NCBI GenBank assembly: GCA_958496175.1
Contig: OY292279.1
Location: 5,642,001 to 5,706,000, forward strand
Direction: 5' to 3'
Length of the DNA: 64,000 bases
Source: Sisyra terminalis
Lineage: Eukaryota; Arthropoda; Insecta; Neuroptera; Sisyridae
Shown here one piece after another: positions 31,189 to 42,837 of the stretch. The position numbers and the translations under genes are program-made. Each line of letters opens with the position of its first letter. Within the stretch, counting starts at the first letter, position 1. The notes beneath the pieces are model-generated. The model searched no databases, was not told where the DNA came from, and worked only from the letters and a program-made list of their open reading frames with translations.

Positions 31189-31730
31189 CGATAATGGGTA
31201 CAAAAGTAACAGCCCCCAAGGGTACCAAAGTAATATGTTACTTTTGTCCTCGTAATGATTTTATTACTAACATCATATTTTTATGGATATCTACTTTAAA
31301 AGAATGGTTTTCAATACATTTCCGTGTCGGTAGTTCTTCATGCAGTAGTTCTTATGCCTTATCGCTACATTCTATTGATTCATTTCCTTAAAATATATAT
31401 TTTTTGAGTATTTAAAATGCTAAATTTGGTTTATATCATTAATATAAAGTCTCTAATAAGTAATTTGTGGATTTAACTTGTACTATTGTTGTCACTAGCA
31501 ACCCGTAGCAGTCTTGTTACTTTCGACCCACAACGACCCACAACTGACAACTTTTTTTAAGTCTATGTTATTCATTTAAAACAAACCACAATTTAATAAA
31601 TCAAGTTACTATTGTGGAAAACATAAACTAAATTTATGTGTAGTTATATTAATTTAATGGCAATAATAACACCCAGCCAGAAATCAAGGTGAAAGTACAA
31701 ATTGTTACTTTTGTACCCGGTCTCCCCTAC

Positions 31731-33193
31731 TTTTCTTTAAAGATAGTATTATATAAGTCAAAAGGTAAGTTCTTTAAAGTTAAGTTCAATGCTTTGAACA
31801 TGCAACAAAAGTTAATCAAAACTTATGTAAAAATATGTGTAACTACCCGTGAATGATAAATGTTTTCATAGTTAAAAAAAAGCGTTACAAAACGTAATGT
31901 GGGGAAAATCCACGCTTTCAATACTATGTTAATCTGGAATAACGTAGATTCTAACTTTAAAATAACGAATAAACGCAAATAAGTGAAACTTTAACGAACA
32001 AAAATATAATTTTATCATTCCACCCTAATTTTCGTATAAATCTAGACCATTAAAAACGCATTTTATACCCGTTAAAAATATAGGAGAATTATTTTATCAA
32101 CCAACCCTAATTTTCTAACTTCGACTATAATTTTTTTTACTGGCTTACAATTTTTTTTTTATTTATGAGAAAAGCATTTTTTTTTATTTTCGTTCCGGCA
32201 GAAAATATGTATTATATGAACAACTTCAGTCTAAGATTGTTATTACATTTTATGATAAAATATTTTTATAAGGAAAATGAATTTTTCAAATTTTATTTAA
32301 GAGTGTAAATAAAATTTTAAAAATGAATACTTTCTGATTTGAATTCATATGAATTTAATTTGAGAAAAAAAAAACATTTGTATAAAATGTCATATTTTCC
32401 AATCGTTTATATAGAAAATCAGAGTATACGTAAGTAAATATTTACGCAAAAAAATATATATTATATTCGTGTAAAATATATCTATATTATAATTGTATTA
32501 CTTGTGTATGAAATGACGTAAAATATAAAGAAATAAATCAATACCTAATAGATGTAGATGTGATGTAAAATAAGATTTTCGTATCAGTATATAATAATTT
32601 TTAGATATAATTCAAATAATTTTTAACTTTCAAATAGTTTTTTTTTTTATTAAATAAATTATTTTTTCCTAAAGCTTTCCAATTATTTAGTAAAAAAAAA
32701 TTTTTTTTTCACTTAATGATTTAATGTGTGATTGTATCATATCATTTTTTGTTAATAAAAATTGAGACTTATTAAAGGCTCTTTAAATTTTCTATTTGAT
32801 ATTATAAATAACTTTTATTTGATGTGCAAAAGAGTTTTAAAGGATTTTTAAGACTATTTAAAAATGTGTTATCAATAGTTTATAATAAATGATTATTAAT
32901 ATATGTCCTATGACACAATTTATTTTTTAATACGACGCGTTTTTAATTTTGTCAGTTGTAAACAAATTTCAATAGGTATAGGTTGTTTGTTTTACAGAAT
33001 TGGTCGTTAAGAATGTTATTAAGATATAGTTTGTAGGATTTGTATATTCTTATTGGATGTACATAAATGATCCTTTCTTGCAAATATGAAGGGGCTTAAA
33101 ATTTGTTTCGAAATTTAAGCATTGATAATTTTCGTCATAAAGGTGTCTTGTAAAATTTGAAGTGATTGTAGGAGAGATTATACTGGAACTCAC
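31731..33193. other. Very AT-rich sequence, no gene seen
   Basis: Long A and T runs dominate. No frame, repeat unit or RNA gene could be supported. Confidence 0.3.
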
Positions 33194-33307
33194 TTTGGAG
33201 TAGTAAAATAGTGGAATTAAAATTGGTGGAAACTGATTTTCCAATCTTTGATTCGTATACGATACAATCATAAATGCGAAAAGTGAAAGAAAATTATTGG
33301 CCTTCAT
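33194..33307 (-). CDS. Candidate first exon encoding a signal peptide
   Basis: On the minus strand an ATG opens MKANNFLSLFAFMIVSYTNQ, which has the charge, hydrophobic core and polar end of a secretory signal. It continues as RLENQFPPILIPLFYYSK and meets a strong donor AAA/GTGAGT after exactly 38 codons. The frame also remains open beyond the donor. No following exon was identified and the protein family is unknown. AT-rich DNA produces such hydrophobic starts by chance, so this is tentative. Confidence 0.25.
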
Positions 33308-33719
33308 TCGAAGACTTCAAATCGTAAGTTAAAATTTCGCTTTAAAAACCATTAAACCAATGATCGTTGCTCGCGATAATGATCAAAATTAAAATATGAA
33401 AATCAGTTGCCAAAATTTAATAAGAAATTTTTTTATGGTTCTCAGTTTACGGATCTTTATTAAGACCGAAGGTCTTAATTGTGCAAAGATAAATAACCCT
33501 TACAAAATCAACGATCTTCATCCTCAAAAGTAAATTTTAATTTTAAAAAATATTAATTTCGAATCATTACTAAGAGTCTTAAAGAAAAGTTATTTAAATA
33601 ACAATAATTTTCTTTGCGAAATATGAATTATAAATCGAAAGAAATATCGTTCCAAATGTTCTGTACTCAAAAGTCACTTTAAACGAGAAATACTAAGCTT
33701 ACTTTGTACAAATCAAAGC
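33308..33719. other. No gene seen
   Basis: AT-rich sequence between the candidate signal-peptide exon and the Penelope-like element. Nothing was recognised. Confidence 0.3.
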
Positions 33720-33852
33720 ACTGTAGATGTTTGAATGGCGCAGGATGCATGGGCCAATCATAACTCGCCGTACAAAACTCCATCTTTAAATCGACCAATC
33801 AGTGACTTTGTCACTAAAACATTATAGATTTTAACCAATGACAGGATTCTTG

Positions 33853-36420
33853 GATGTACGATTATGTTCCTTATATCTTGTTCCGAAAAATCTACCAGTT
33901 TGGCCAGTGTAGAATTTATTACAGGAACCACATTTAATTTTATATATTCCAGTTTTATTTTACGTTGTAATTTGATTGTTCTCCAATGGCTTAAGAATTG
34001 TCATTATGTTGTTGTTTGTTGAAAATGCAATATTGAAGTTATTTTTCTTTAGAAAGTTGGCGATTGTAAAATTAAATATATTATTGATGTTTGATTTTAT
34101 ATATTTTTTTTCTTTTGGTGGAGATGGAAGAATGGATTTTTTTGTAAATTTCGATAAGATTTTTTTTCTAAGATTGAGCTGTTGTATCCGTTAGTAATGG
34201 CTATATGTTTAATTATCTTAAATTTTTCTTCACCAACTTTGGTGCAAAGAAGGAACTTGATTGCTCTGTTCACTAGACTGTTGTAAGCTGCCATTTTTTG
34301 GTTTCTTGGGTTAAATAATGTTTTATGGATGATTGTGTTCGTAATTGTTGGTTTTCTGTATATATTGTATGACAACTTTCCATTTTCATTGGTAATTGTT
34401 GTGTCTAAAGAGTTGATTGTTCCATAAAGCTCATGCTCCGAAATCAATTTTATTTTCTGGTTTATTTTGTTCAGATTGTATACCATATTGTCAATCAGTC
34501 GGATAGTTCCATTAATTAATATAAATTTATCATCTACATATCTTCCATAATATATAATTTTATTTTTGTAGGTATTGTTTATAATATACTTATTTTCAAA
34601 GTGATTCATGTAAATGTCGACCAGTAGTCCTGATAAAGGGGAACTCATGGCCAAGCCTTCCTTTTGGTGATAAATTTTTGATTGAAAGTGAAATAGTTTT
34701 GTCGTAATATTATGGTTAACAAGTACATTTTTTCGTTGAGTACCATATAGTTATGTATATTTGATGTCATTGGATTATATTCCACAATTTTAATTGTTTC
34801 TTCAACAGGAACATTTGTGTATAAGTTGACAATAACAAGTGACGCCATGTTGATGTTCTCTGGCAGTTTTAGGTTTTAATATTATTCATATATCCATTTG
34901 TGTTTTTTAATGAATTATTTTCTTTCAATATGATGCCTCATTTGATGCCTTGGACTAATTTTTTGACTAACCAATATCCAGGAGCAAGTTTGTTATCTAC
35001 TACCGGTCAGTTTGGCATATTTATTTTATGAATTTTGGGTAAAATATGAAGATAAAATTAAAAATTCATTTTCAAAAAGATAGTGGCTTTTATTTATGGT
35101 CTTGTATAAAGTTTTGGTGAAGTTCGGAGTTGGATAATTTTTCATTTGAATTATATTATTTTTTTAAATGAATTAAGGGGGTATTCTACTCTAGAAATTT
35201 GAAAAAATCAAAAATTTTTTTTTTTCATAATCCGATAGCTTAGATCTTCAAAAATATCCTCCTAAATGGATTTTTCAAAATTCAAATTATTTCCGAAGTT
35301 ATAGCGGTTTTGTATGAAGCTGGGATGGTTGATTAAGAGAATGGTAGTAATACATACTATTCTATCAATTACGCTACCTGAAACTTAACGTAAAACTTTA
35401 AGCGCGTTTTTCTCGAAACTGTCTTTTTCAAAACGATACCCACGATTTCTCAGGTTCCACAGAACCGATTTACCTGAAATTTTTAGAGAGTCTTCTTATA
35501 GACTTGTCTATGTCTGGAACTATCCCCATCCCCAAATTTTTATTTTTACTATTTTTAAAAAAATCGGAACAGTCAAAAAAAGTAGTACAAAAATTGTTTT
35601 TTTTCAGGCAGTCGCCATTTCGTGAAAATTTTTTTTTCATACTTTTCCGTAGTTCCAGACATTGCGACATTATTCTAGATTAATAATCTTTTTTTTTTGG
35701 GGTCAGATCACTAGGAGGGTTGAAATCGTGGGTCAATCAGATCACGGGGTGGGGTCAGATCACGTGCCAATTTTTTGAGACCCCCCACTTCATCAGCTGA
35801 TAATTTTTGAAATTTTTAACTTTTTTTATTTCTTTATTTTTTTCTGTATTCTTGAAATGTTAATAAATAACTGATAAAAAAATGGATCATAAAAATATTA
35901 GTTGGGTATTTTTTATGACACTTCAAAAATTACCTGAAATTCATGCCTCTAGACTAAAATACTCCCTTAATTCGTTTTATTCGTATATTCATCCTTGTTA
36001 ATGATTACGATGATCTCTTCTTTATCGCCTTTTGTGATATATGCGTTGTTTTTGTGTACTTTTTCTTTTATATTGTTAATTTCCAATTGATCTTGATGAA
36101 ATAAAGATTTAATTTTGTTAATAGTTTCATGAAAATTTGGGTTTAATTTCTTGTTAGTTCTTTTTATGATATATCGTTCTTCGTTCTGGAGGTCTTATTC
36201 TGAAAGTGTTCCGATGATTGATTCTAATTTTAGAATATCTTGTTATAAAATGCAATTTTTGAATTTTGATAAATTGAACTCTGGGCTTTGGTTTAATGTG
36301 ATAAGTTCTTCTTTGGTGAACTTGAAATTAGTTCAATTATATAATTTGTCATGAAATTGGTGGGAGCTTTCGTTAATATCTTCTTTATTTTTAGTTATAA
36401 TTTAATCTTTTTTTTTACTA
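33853..36420 (-). pseudogene. Penelope-like reverse transcriptase/GIY-YIG polyprotein remains
   Basis: From the N-terminus: 36,000-36,330 reads KFTKEELITLNQSPEFNLSK and NNAYITKGDKEEIIVIINKD, the conserved N-terminal block. Either side of 34,990 PKIH-like, PVVDNKLAPGYWLVKKL is seen across frames. At 34,645-34,848 lies VNLYTNVPVEETIKIVEYNP. At 34,097-34,654 lie AMSSPLSGLLVDIYM, YGRYVDDKFIL (catalytic YVDD) and GKLSYNIYRKPTITNTIIH. At 33,853-33,965 lie KTGIYKIKCGSCNKFYTGQT and GRFFGTRYKEHNRTS, a GIY-YIG nuclease with YTG for YIG. At least one stop separates RT and nuclease and several frameshifts lie upstream. The RT catalytic box is kept, but the protein cannot be made. Confidence 0.9.
35173..35970. 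mobile_element. 790-bp TTAA-flanked MITE inside the Penelope-like element
   Basis: TTAA at 35,173-35,176 and 35,967-35,970 flanks GGGGGTATTCTACTCTAG ... CTAGACTAAAATACTCCC, imperfect terminal inverted repeats. TTAA is the target of piggyBac-type elements. No transposase frame is present. Inside, near 35,395-35,420, is CGCGTTTTTCTCGAAACT, whose reverse complement occurs in the element at 46.5-47.2 kb. Confidence 0.85.
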
Positions 36421-36732
36421 TTTTGGGCCATATTAACCTGTTGATTTCATTAATGATAGGCTCAACTGTACATGGATGAACGATGTTGAGAAATTCCAAA
36501 TGAACTTTGTATAGATGATAATTGATTTCATCCTTTTTTCCCTAAAGGTGTTTTATTTCATAAGATATCCATCCCTTCTCAGCTAATCATTGCAATTCCT
36601 TGGCACTTGGTGACGTATTTTTGATTTTTACTTGGGCATTTTTGGTGTGATATCAAGTTGGAGGCATTGTTTGTTGAATTTGATGTCTTCTGAAACTAGG
36701 AAAAGAATAATTTTCAATATAATTAAATTACA

Positions 36733-37578
36733 TAGATATTAGGGTGTTTTTTTTTTCGGGACTATTTTTTTTTGCTCCCATCCTGAAATTTTGTTGGAAA
36801 TACTTCAAAAAAAACTCCCTGAAAGTTTGAGTTCTTAATATTAATATTAAGTACTCGCTCACAGCGTGTGAATATTTTCCATTTAAAATACACGTAAACT
36901 TTGATTTTTTTTTTAAAATTTTTATAGCTCAGCGGAATTTTATGGTATCGCCTCGCTCAAAGTCGGAATTTTTTTACAATTGTATGCTCTACAAAAGTGC
37001 CTATTTTTAATCATTTTTAATAAGGAATAAATAATCAATATTTTCTTAAATTTTACTCAATAATCCGTAAAAATTTTATATTAAGAGAAATTCAAGGCTC
37101 AATATCTCGAAAAATATCGATCTTAGCAATTTGGTTTTCTGGAATTTTTTTGTAGGAAATTAAATATCCTATAAATTTGCCTTTAACATTTTTTCTGTAG
37201 GTCTTGTAATTCTTGAGTTACTGAGAGAAAAACGAGAAATCTATGAAAAATCTAGGTTTAGTGACCCGTACTACCTCGCCCGTGTAAATTACGATTTTGC
37301 CGCAACAGGCACTTTTGTAGAGCATATAATTATAAAAAAATCCCGACTTTGAGCGAGGCGATACCATAAAATGCCGCTGAGCTAAAAAAATATCAAAAAA
37401 AAATCAAAGTTTACGTGTATTTTTTATTGGAAAATATTCACACGCTGTGAGTGAGTACTTAATATTAATATTAAGAGCTCAAACTTTCAGGGAGTTTTTT
37501 TTGAAGTATTTCCTACAAAATTTCGGCAAGGGAGCAAAAAAAAAATTGTCCCGAAAAAAAAAACCACCCTAATAGATA
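36733..37578. mobile_element. 834-bp foldback element with TTAGGGTG ends and 6-bp TSD
   Basis: It runs from TTAGGGTGTTTTTTTTTTCG (36,739) to CACCCTAA (ends 37,572). The arms are about 265 bp and the loop is 37,006-37,307. TAGATA occurs at 36,733-36,738 and 37,573-37,578. Each arm contains TTAATATTAATATTAAG and GCTCTACAAAAGTGCC or its complement. No coding frame is present. Confidence 0.85.
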
Positions 37579-37610
37579 CGTTTGGTTTGGCCTGACAAAA
37601 TAATCATTTC

Positions 37611-37639
37611 CTGATGATGACAGCGAAAAATTGTTGAAA
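37611..37639 (+). ncRNA. Weak hammerhead-like core
   Basis: CTGATGA (37,611-37,617) and GAAA (37,636-37,639) enclose GACA ... TGTT, a 4-bp stem II with one G-U pair. The following text, CAATTTCGTCGTAATAAAG, resembles the tail of other Penelope-type ends. It lies just outside the foldback element. Confidence 0.25.
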
Positions 37640-39970
37640 CAATTTCGTCGTAATAAAGAATAAATTGAGTCATAAGACATATATTATTGTTCATTAATTA
37701 ATTGTGACTCGGAAATTAATAAAATATTTATCAATGTTAAAAATATTTTTTACTCTAAATATTTCCCATCGTTAGCTTTTACTTTGGTCCATCACTCAAA
37801 TTACATACGGATTCCATTTCAAAAAAATTCTTTATCTTTCGAGATGATCGAGGAATCGATCTAATTTTTGACAATTTCCTTAAAATCTAAGCCATGTTTC
37901 CAAAACTGAAATAAGGTAGTCAAACGTAAAGTTTTCTGATTCTATTAAAGTTCCTCAAAAATTTCCATATTTTTAAAAACATCAATAGTTGGTTATAAGG
38001 ATCGTAGTTCTTTCTTCTAATTTGATGACAAGAATTTTTCCTATTGGTTTACGTCAATCTAATACGTCATTAATTATAATCCCTCAAATTTTATTTGTTC
38101 ATTTAATATGTTAAAAAAATTTTGTATTGTTTCCAATATTCTATACTTGTATAAATGTTTAAAATAATAATGATAAGTGTTTTATGTAAACAAGTATTGA
38201 CAAATATCATTGTACATTGTAAAATTCCATATCAAAAAAAAAAGGAAATAAATAAACAAAAATTTGAAAAAGAAATTGTATTTTTAAAAAGCTTCCCATT
38301 TAATTTTCAATTTATTCTTTCAGCACTTACAGCATTGTGATTTTTTTTTCTGAAGTTTTAAATAGTGTGCTAAAAGCTCTTTTCAAACTTTTGATATTCC
38401 AAACGCAATCGCCCACTTGTTAAACCAACTTTTTACGTTTTTCCTGGAATTATTTGATCTTTTTATAATCTCCAAATCATTAAGCTTTACCCTTTCTATA
38501 ATCAGGATTAGATTCTAAAGCTTCTTTTAGAAAACATAATCGAATATTTCCGATTAAATTATATGAAAAAAAGCACTTTTTCCATTGTTTTAGGCAGTTT
38601 TAACTGGTTTTAACAGTGAAAGATGCAAAAAACAAAGACAAACAAAATCAAATTAATTAGTTAAAAAAATTATCAACAATTTTTTTTTGGTATATATAGC
38701 ATTGTTATATCAAAACTCGTCCAAAAATCAATTTTATTTTCCTCGTTAAATCCTCTCCTTCCAATTGGCTATCGATAACAACCCCACGCATTTATTTAAA
38801 AAAAATGTCACCCTAATTGAAGTTCAAACCCTTAAATATTTAAACAGCCAAAAGTAAACAACTTCATTATTGAAAACTTGGCTTCTATAAAAAAAAGTTA
38901 TTAGCATTTTTTTTTTCAAGTAATGGATTTTTATTTCCAATATTTATATATTCAAAAGAACTGTGAAAAATATGGTGAAAGTTGTTAAGATGTCTCTTTT
39001 ATTCGCTGTTTAATCGGGAAAGGATTTTAATGAAACATTAAATAAATTTCAAGGGATTGAATTTTCTTACCTTGAAATTGAATTTTATGGATTAAAGGAT
39101 TATTCTTCGGTTACTAAATTTATTTACTTTTTTTTTATTTCCATAAAATCACTTAAATAGTAAAGAGGAATATTAATTCGTTTGGGTTGGTTTTTTTCAG
39201 TTTTAGAGGAGAAGAACTTGAGGTGATATATAAATTTTAAAGAAATGAAATATTATATTGGCAAACTGGAAAATCTTTCCACTTTTTGTTTATTATTGGT
39301 TTGTTATTGCCATTTTTCATATTTTAACGATGTTTACCTTCTATTTGTGTTTATAAATTATACATAATGTGGCAGATATCCAGAAATTATCGGGCTCCAC
39401 TATTGTTTTTCAAAGATTCATATAATCGAAAAATTTATTTCACCAGAACTTTTACGCCAACAAAACTCTATTTTAATTAGCCCAAAGTTGATTATTCTGC
39501 TCAAAATGTGCAACGTTGCACTTTTCAATTGAAAATTAAAAGATTTCCGTTGGGGGTTGTTTCACTATGCAAGTTTGGCGTTATCTTTTGTAAGTCTCAG
39601 ATCAATTTATAAATATTTGAAAAACTTTTCCAACAAACTTTTCTTGCAAAGATATTTCTAATTTTTTTCATCAATGTTCTCTAAGCATTTTTTTTATTTG
39701 CTTGGAAAAATGAATGATTTGGCTGTTGATTAAAAGACGACAAATTTTTCAATCAATCAAATATGTTTTTACTATGTTTTTACCTCAACGATTTGAAGAT
39801 TAACTTCGTGTACCTCTCCTACGTATTAATTTTTATAAATTTTAAATTCTTTTTTTTAAATTATGCAATCAAAAACATAAATAAAATCATCATTTATTAA
39901 TTAGTTAATTAGAGCAAGTTTTAAGACAATGAGCTTTTTACGCAGAAATCGCACAAAAGCTCTTCAATGT
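37640..39970. other. AT-rich sequence, no gene seen
   Basis: Only short chance frames (for example 38,155-38,340) were found. No repeat structure was recognised. Confidence 0.3.
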
Positions 39971-39971
39971 C

Positions 39972-41698
39972 TTTAGGGTTAGTTCAAATAAAGTGGTACA
40001 AAAATAAGTGAAATGGTTTCTCAACCATTTTATAAAAAAAAAACTATGTGTGCTATCATCCCAACATGTTAGTAGTTCTAATTCATAATTATTTTAATTT
40101 TATTGTTTTTAGTTTTCCAGTGGTGGCCATATTAGTTTTACTAGGCGCAGACATTTTCGCACTTTTAAGGGCTTGCGGAAATTTGATTATCTCAGGACCT
40201 ATTTGTCCTATCAAAATAAAAATAAAAGCATGTGTTCATCAAAATATAAGCTATAAGGTTGTAACAAAATGTTTTCACCTAAATGTATTTCTAAGGGGTG
40301 AAATTTCAGCCTAAATTTTTAGCTTTCATTTGTAAAAACTCCAATTTTCACGGAAAGATTGTCAAGGTAGGGAAAGAGTCTACCAGTTAAAACTTTTTTT
40401 ACAAACAATTAGGTACTAGTTGTATTCAAAAACAAAATTTGAAGTCTGAGACTTCAAGCCTTTTTAAAATAAAAATAACAAAATTTGGAAATTTTCAAAA
40501 TTTGCAATTTTCTGAGCTCAATATCTCTGGTGGAGGACCAGATTAAAATCTGAAATATCACCTCATTATAGTACTGTATGATAGCATTATGCACCTAAAA
40601 TTTGAAGTTTGAGATTTGACTAGGAGTAGAGGTATTGCAAGCACAAAATGTCAAAATAATGCATACTTCAGTAGGTGAATATAATGTATTTAACCATTTA
40701 ATATGTAACATATAGTTGGTAAAACGGACATTTTACACAAAACAACATATACTCTGGGCTAACTGTTATTCATATCTTAAATTTAATACCTATACTTCTT
40801 TCTGAAAGCTAATAATGGTAATAATTGTATGTAATGGTAATAAAGTTAATAATTTGGGTACGTACATACATTATAAGCTTTCAGAAAGAAGTATATATTT
40901 TTAATTTAAGATATGAATAATAGCTAGCCCAGAGTAGGTATATGTTGTTTTGCGGAAAATGTTCTTTTTGCCAAATATATGTTACATATTAAATGGTTAA
41001 ATACATTATATTCACCTACTGAAGTATGCATTATTATGACATTTTGTGCTTGCAATACTTCTGCTCCTAGTCAAATCTCAAACTCCAAATTTTAGGTGCA
41101 TAATACTATCATACAGTACTATAATGAGGTGATATTTCAAATTTTTATCTGGTCCCCGACTAGAGATATTGAACTCAGAAAATTGCAAATTTTGAAAATT
41201 TCCAAATTTTGTTATTTTTTATTTTAAAAAAGATTAAAGTCCCAGACTTCAAATTTTGTTTTCTAATACAACTAGTACCTAATTATTTGTAGAAAAAGTT
41301 TTAACGTGTAGAGTCTTTTCCTTCATTCACAATCTTTCCGTGAAATTTGGAGGTTTTACAAATGAGAGGTAAAAATTTCGGCTGAAATTTCACCCCTTAG
41401 AATTACATTAAGGTGAAAACGTTGTATTATAATCATATAGTTTAAATTTTTGTGAACACACTGCTTCTTGTTTCGTTTTGATAGGACAAATAGGGCCTGA
41501 GATAATCAAGTTCCCGCAAACCCTTAAAAGTGCGAAAATGTCTGCGCCTAGTAAAACTAATATGGCCACCACCGGAAAACTAAAAACAATAAAATTAAAA
41601 TAATTATGGATTTGAACTACCAACATATTGGGGTGACTGCGAAAAAAAATCAGTCAAGCGACCAGTGCTGGACCGACTGAATTGGACTGACCCTTAAA
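39972..41698. mobile_element. 1.73-kb foldback element with TTTAGGGT-type ends
   Basis: Two arms of about 0.8 kb are inverted repeats meeting near 40,840. The outer ends TTTAGGGTTAGTTCAA and the complement TTTAAGGGTCAGTCCAA match imperfectly. Matching frames appear in both arms (40,048-40,314 plus and 41,408-41,626 minus; shared YFNFIVFSFPVVAILVLLGA), but this is a consequence of the inverted repeat. No target duplication was found. Confidence 0.8.
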
Positions 41699-42830
41699 TA
41701 TATTCAGATAAATATAAAAATATTTTTTTTTTCAGTATAAATTGTGTATGTTTTTTTTCCTCAAGTATTATAACTCATGTTTTATAACCAATTTCAAAAG
41801 ATGCCTTAACAAATGTGTAAATTTTCCACTTTTAATGGTATTAATTTAAAACAAGTAGAACACTAAATTTTTGACCATAAGTTCTACTTAAAAAAATTTT
41901 TAAAAGATTATAAAAAACATAAAGAAATTTCAGCAATATCAAAGTTGTAAATTACATAAAGAAGTAATGAAACGACTCAATACTTTGTTCAAATAAAACA
42001 CCCACCTGCTCTTTTCTATTGATGTAAACCGTTTTTTTTTTCTGACGTCAACGTTTTCGTGTTAAACAGGTCGAACCCCGAAGGAAAATTTTATCGTTGC
42101 ATTTAAACGAATTATCTCAAGTATGTCATTGCATTGTTAATAGGAACCGCTTCGATGACGCACTAAAAAAGAAAAACAAACACTTCTCCTTTTTATTTCC
42201 GGCAACTAATTATTTCCATTTTCTTTTTTCCAAAGTGTTTCCGCTATTTTTGTTTCTTTCTTTTTCGTGACTTTTACTTCGACAAAGTCTCCATAAGGAA
42301 TGATGAGAGAACTCAATGTTCTACGTGTGCTTTATAGAGAGAAAGAAAGAGATGGAGGTAGTTTAATTTTAAAGCTTCATTTGCTTTCTTTGCACAGCAA
42401 AATTGTAATTTTAATAATAACAATATTCGTTGTAATGTGCCACTGATAAGAATGATGAAAGTAAAACGGGAAACGTTACATAGATAAAAACGGCTTTAAA
42501 GTAGTTCAGGTAATGGCTATTAAATGTTAGTGCTGTTGTGTAATGTGAGCTTTTGGCTTCTAATTGTTTTTGTGGAAACAAGACTGAAGATTTAATTGCC
42601 TTTTCTATGTTTTCGAACTAAACAACAATAATGGATTATTAATCAGGAAAATTTTAAAATTTTCATTTTTATTTTTTACATTTTTTTATCTGTATTTAAG
42701 AAACAAAAGTTCATTATCCTTTTTGCACAATGTTCATGTTCAAGGCTATATTTTCTTAATCAGTGAAAGTAAGCAAACATCTACTAAAGATGGGAAATTA
42801 GGGGATTATTGATAACATAACACCAAAGGG
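41699..42830. other. No gene seen
   Basis: AT-rich, with a slightly richer patch at 42,030-42,320. No supported frame or repeat was found. Confidence 0.3.
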
Positions 42831-42837
42831 CATAGAA

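Larger units (their letters stand above)
28295..31730. mobile_element. Element with GTAGGGGAGAC ends, split by nested repeats
   Basis: The left end GTAGGGGAGACTGGGTACAA and the reverse complement of the right end, GTAGGGGAGACCGGGTACAA, match over about 27 bp. Further GAAAGTAAC/GTTACTTT motifs lie inside both flanks. A 145-bp element and repeat R copy C lie within. Without them about 0.9 kb remains, with no coding frame. No target duplication was found. Confidence 0.65.
33720..36700 (-). mobile_element. Penelope-like element, decayed, RT plus GIY-YIG
   Basis: Read on the minus strand the order is an N-terminal region, reverse transcriptase and GIY-YIG endonuclease, as in endonuclease-bearing Penelope-like elements. 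Stops and frameshifts break it throughout. A TTAA-flanked element (35,177-35,966) is inserted in it. Exact ends are not defined; a foldback element lies just beyond the 5' side at 36,739. Confidence 0.85.

Noticed and set aside
36739..37572. Telomere-like origin of the TTAGGG end
   Set aside because: There is only a single TTAGGG at each end, as part of an inverted repeat, and no tandem telomeric array.
40048..41626. Two similar frames considered as a duplicated gene
   Set aside because: They lie at mirror positions in the arms of one foldback element, so the similarity comes from the inverted repeat.
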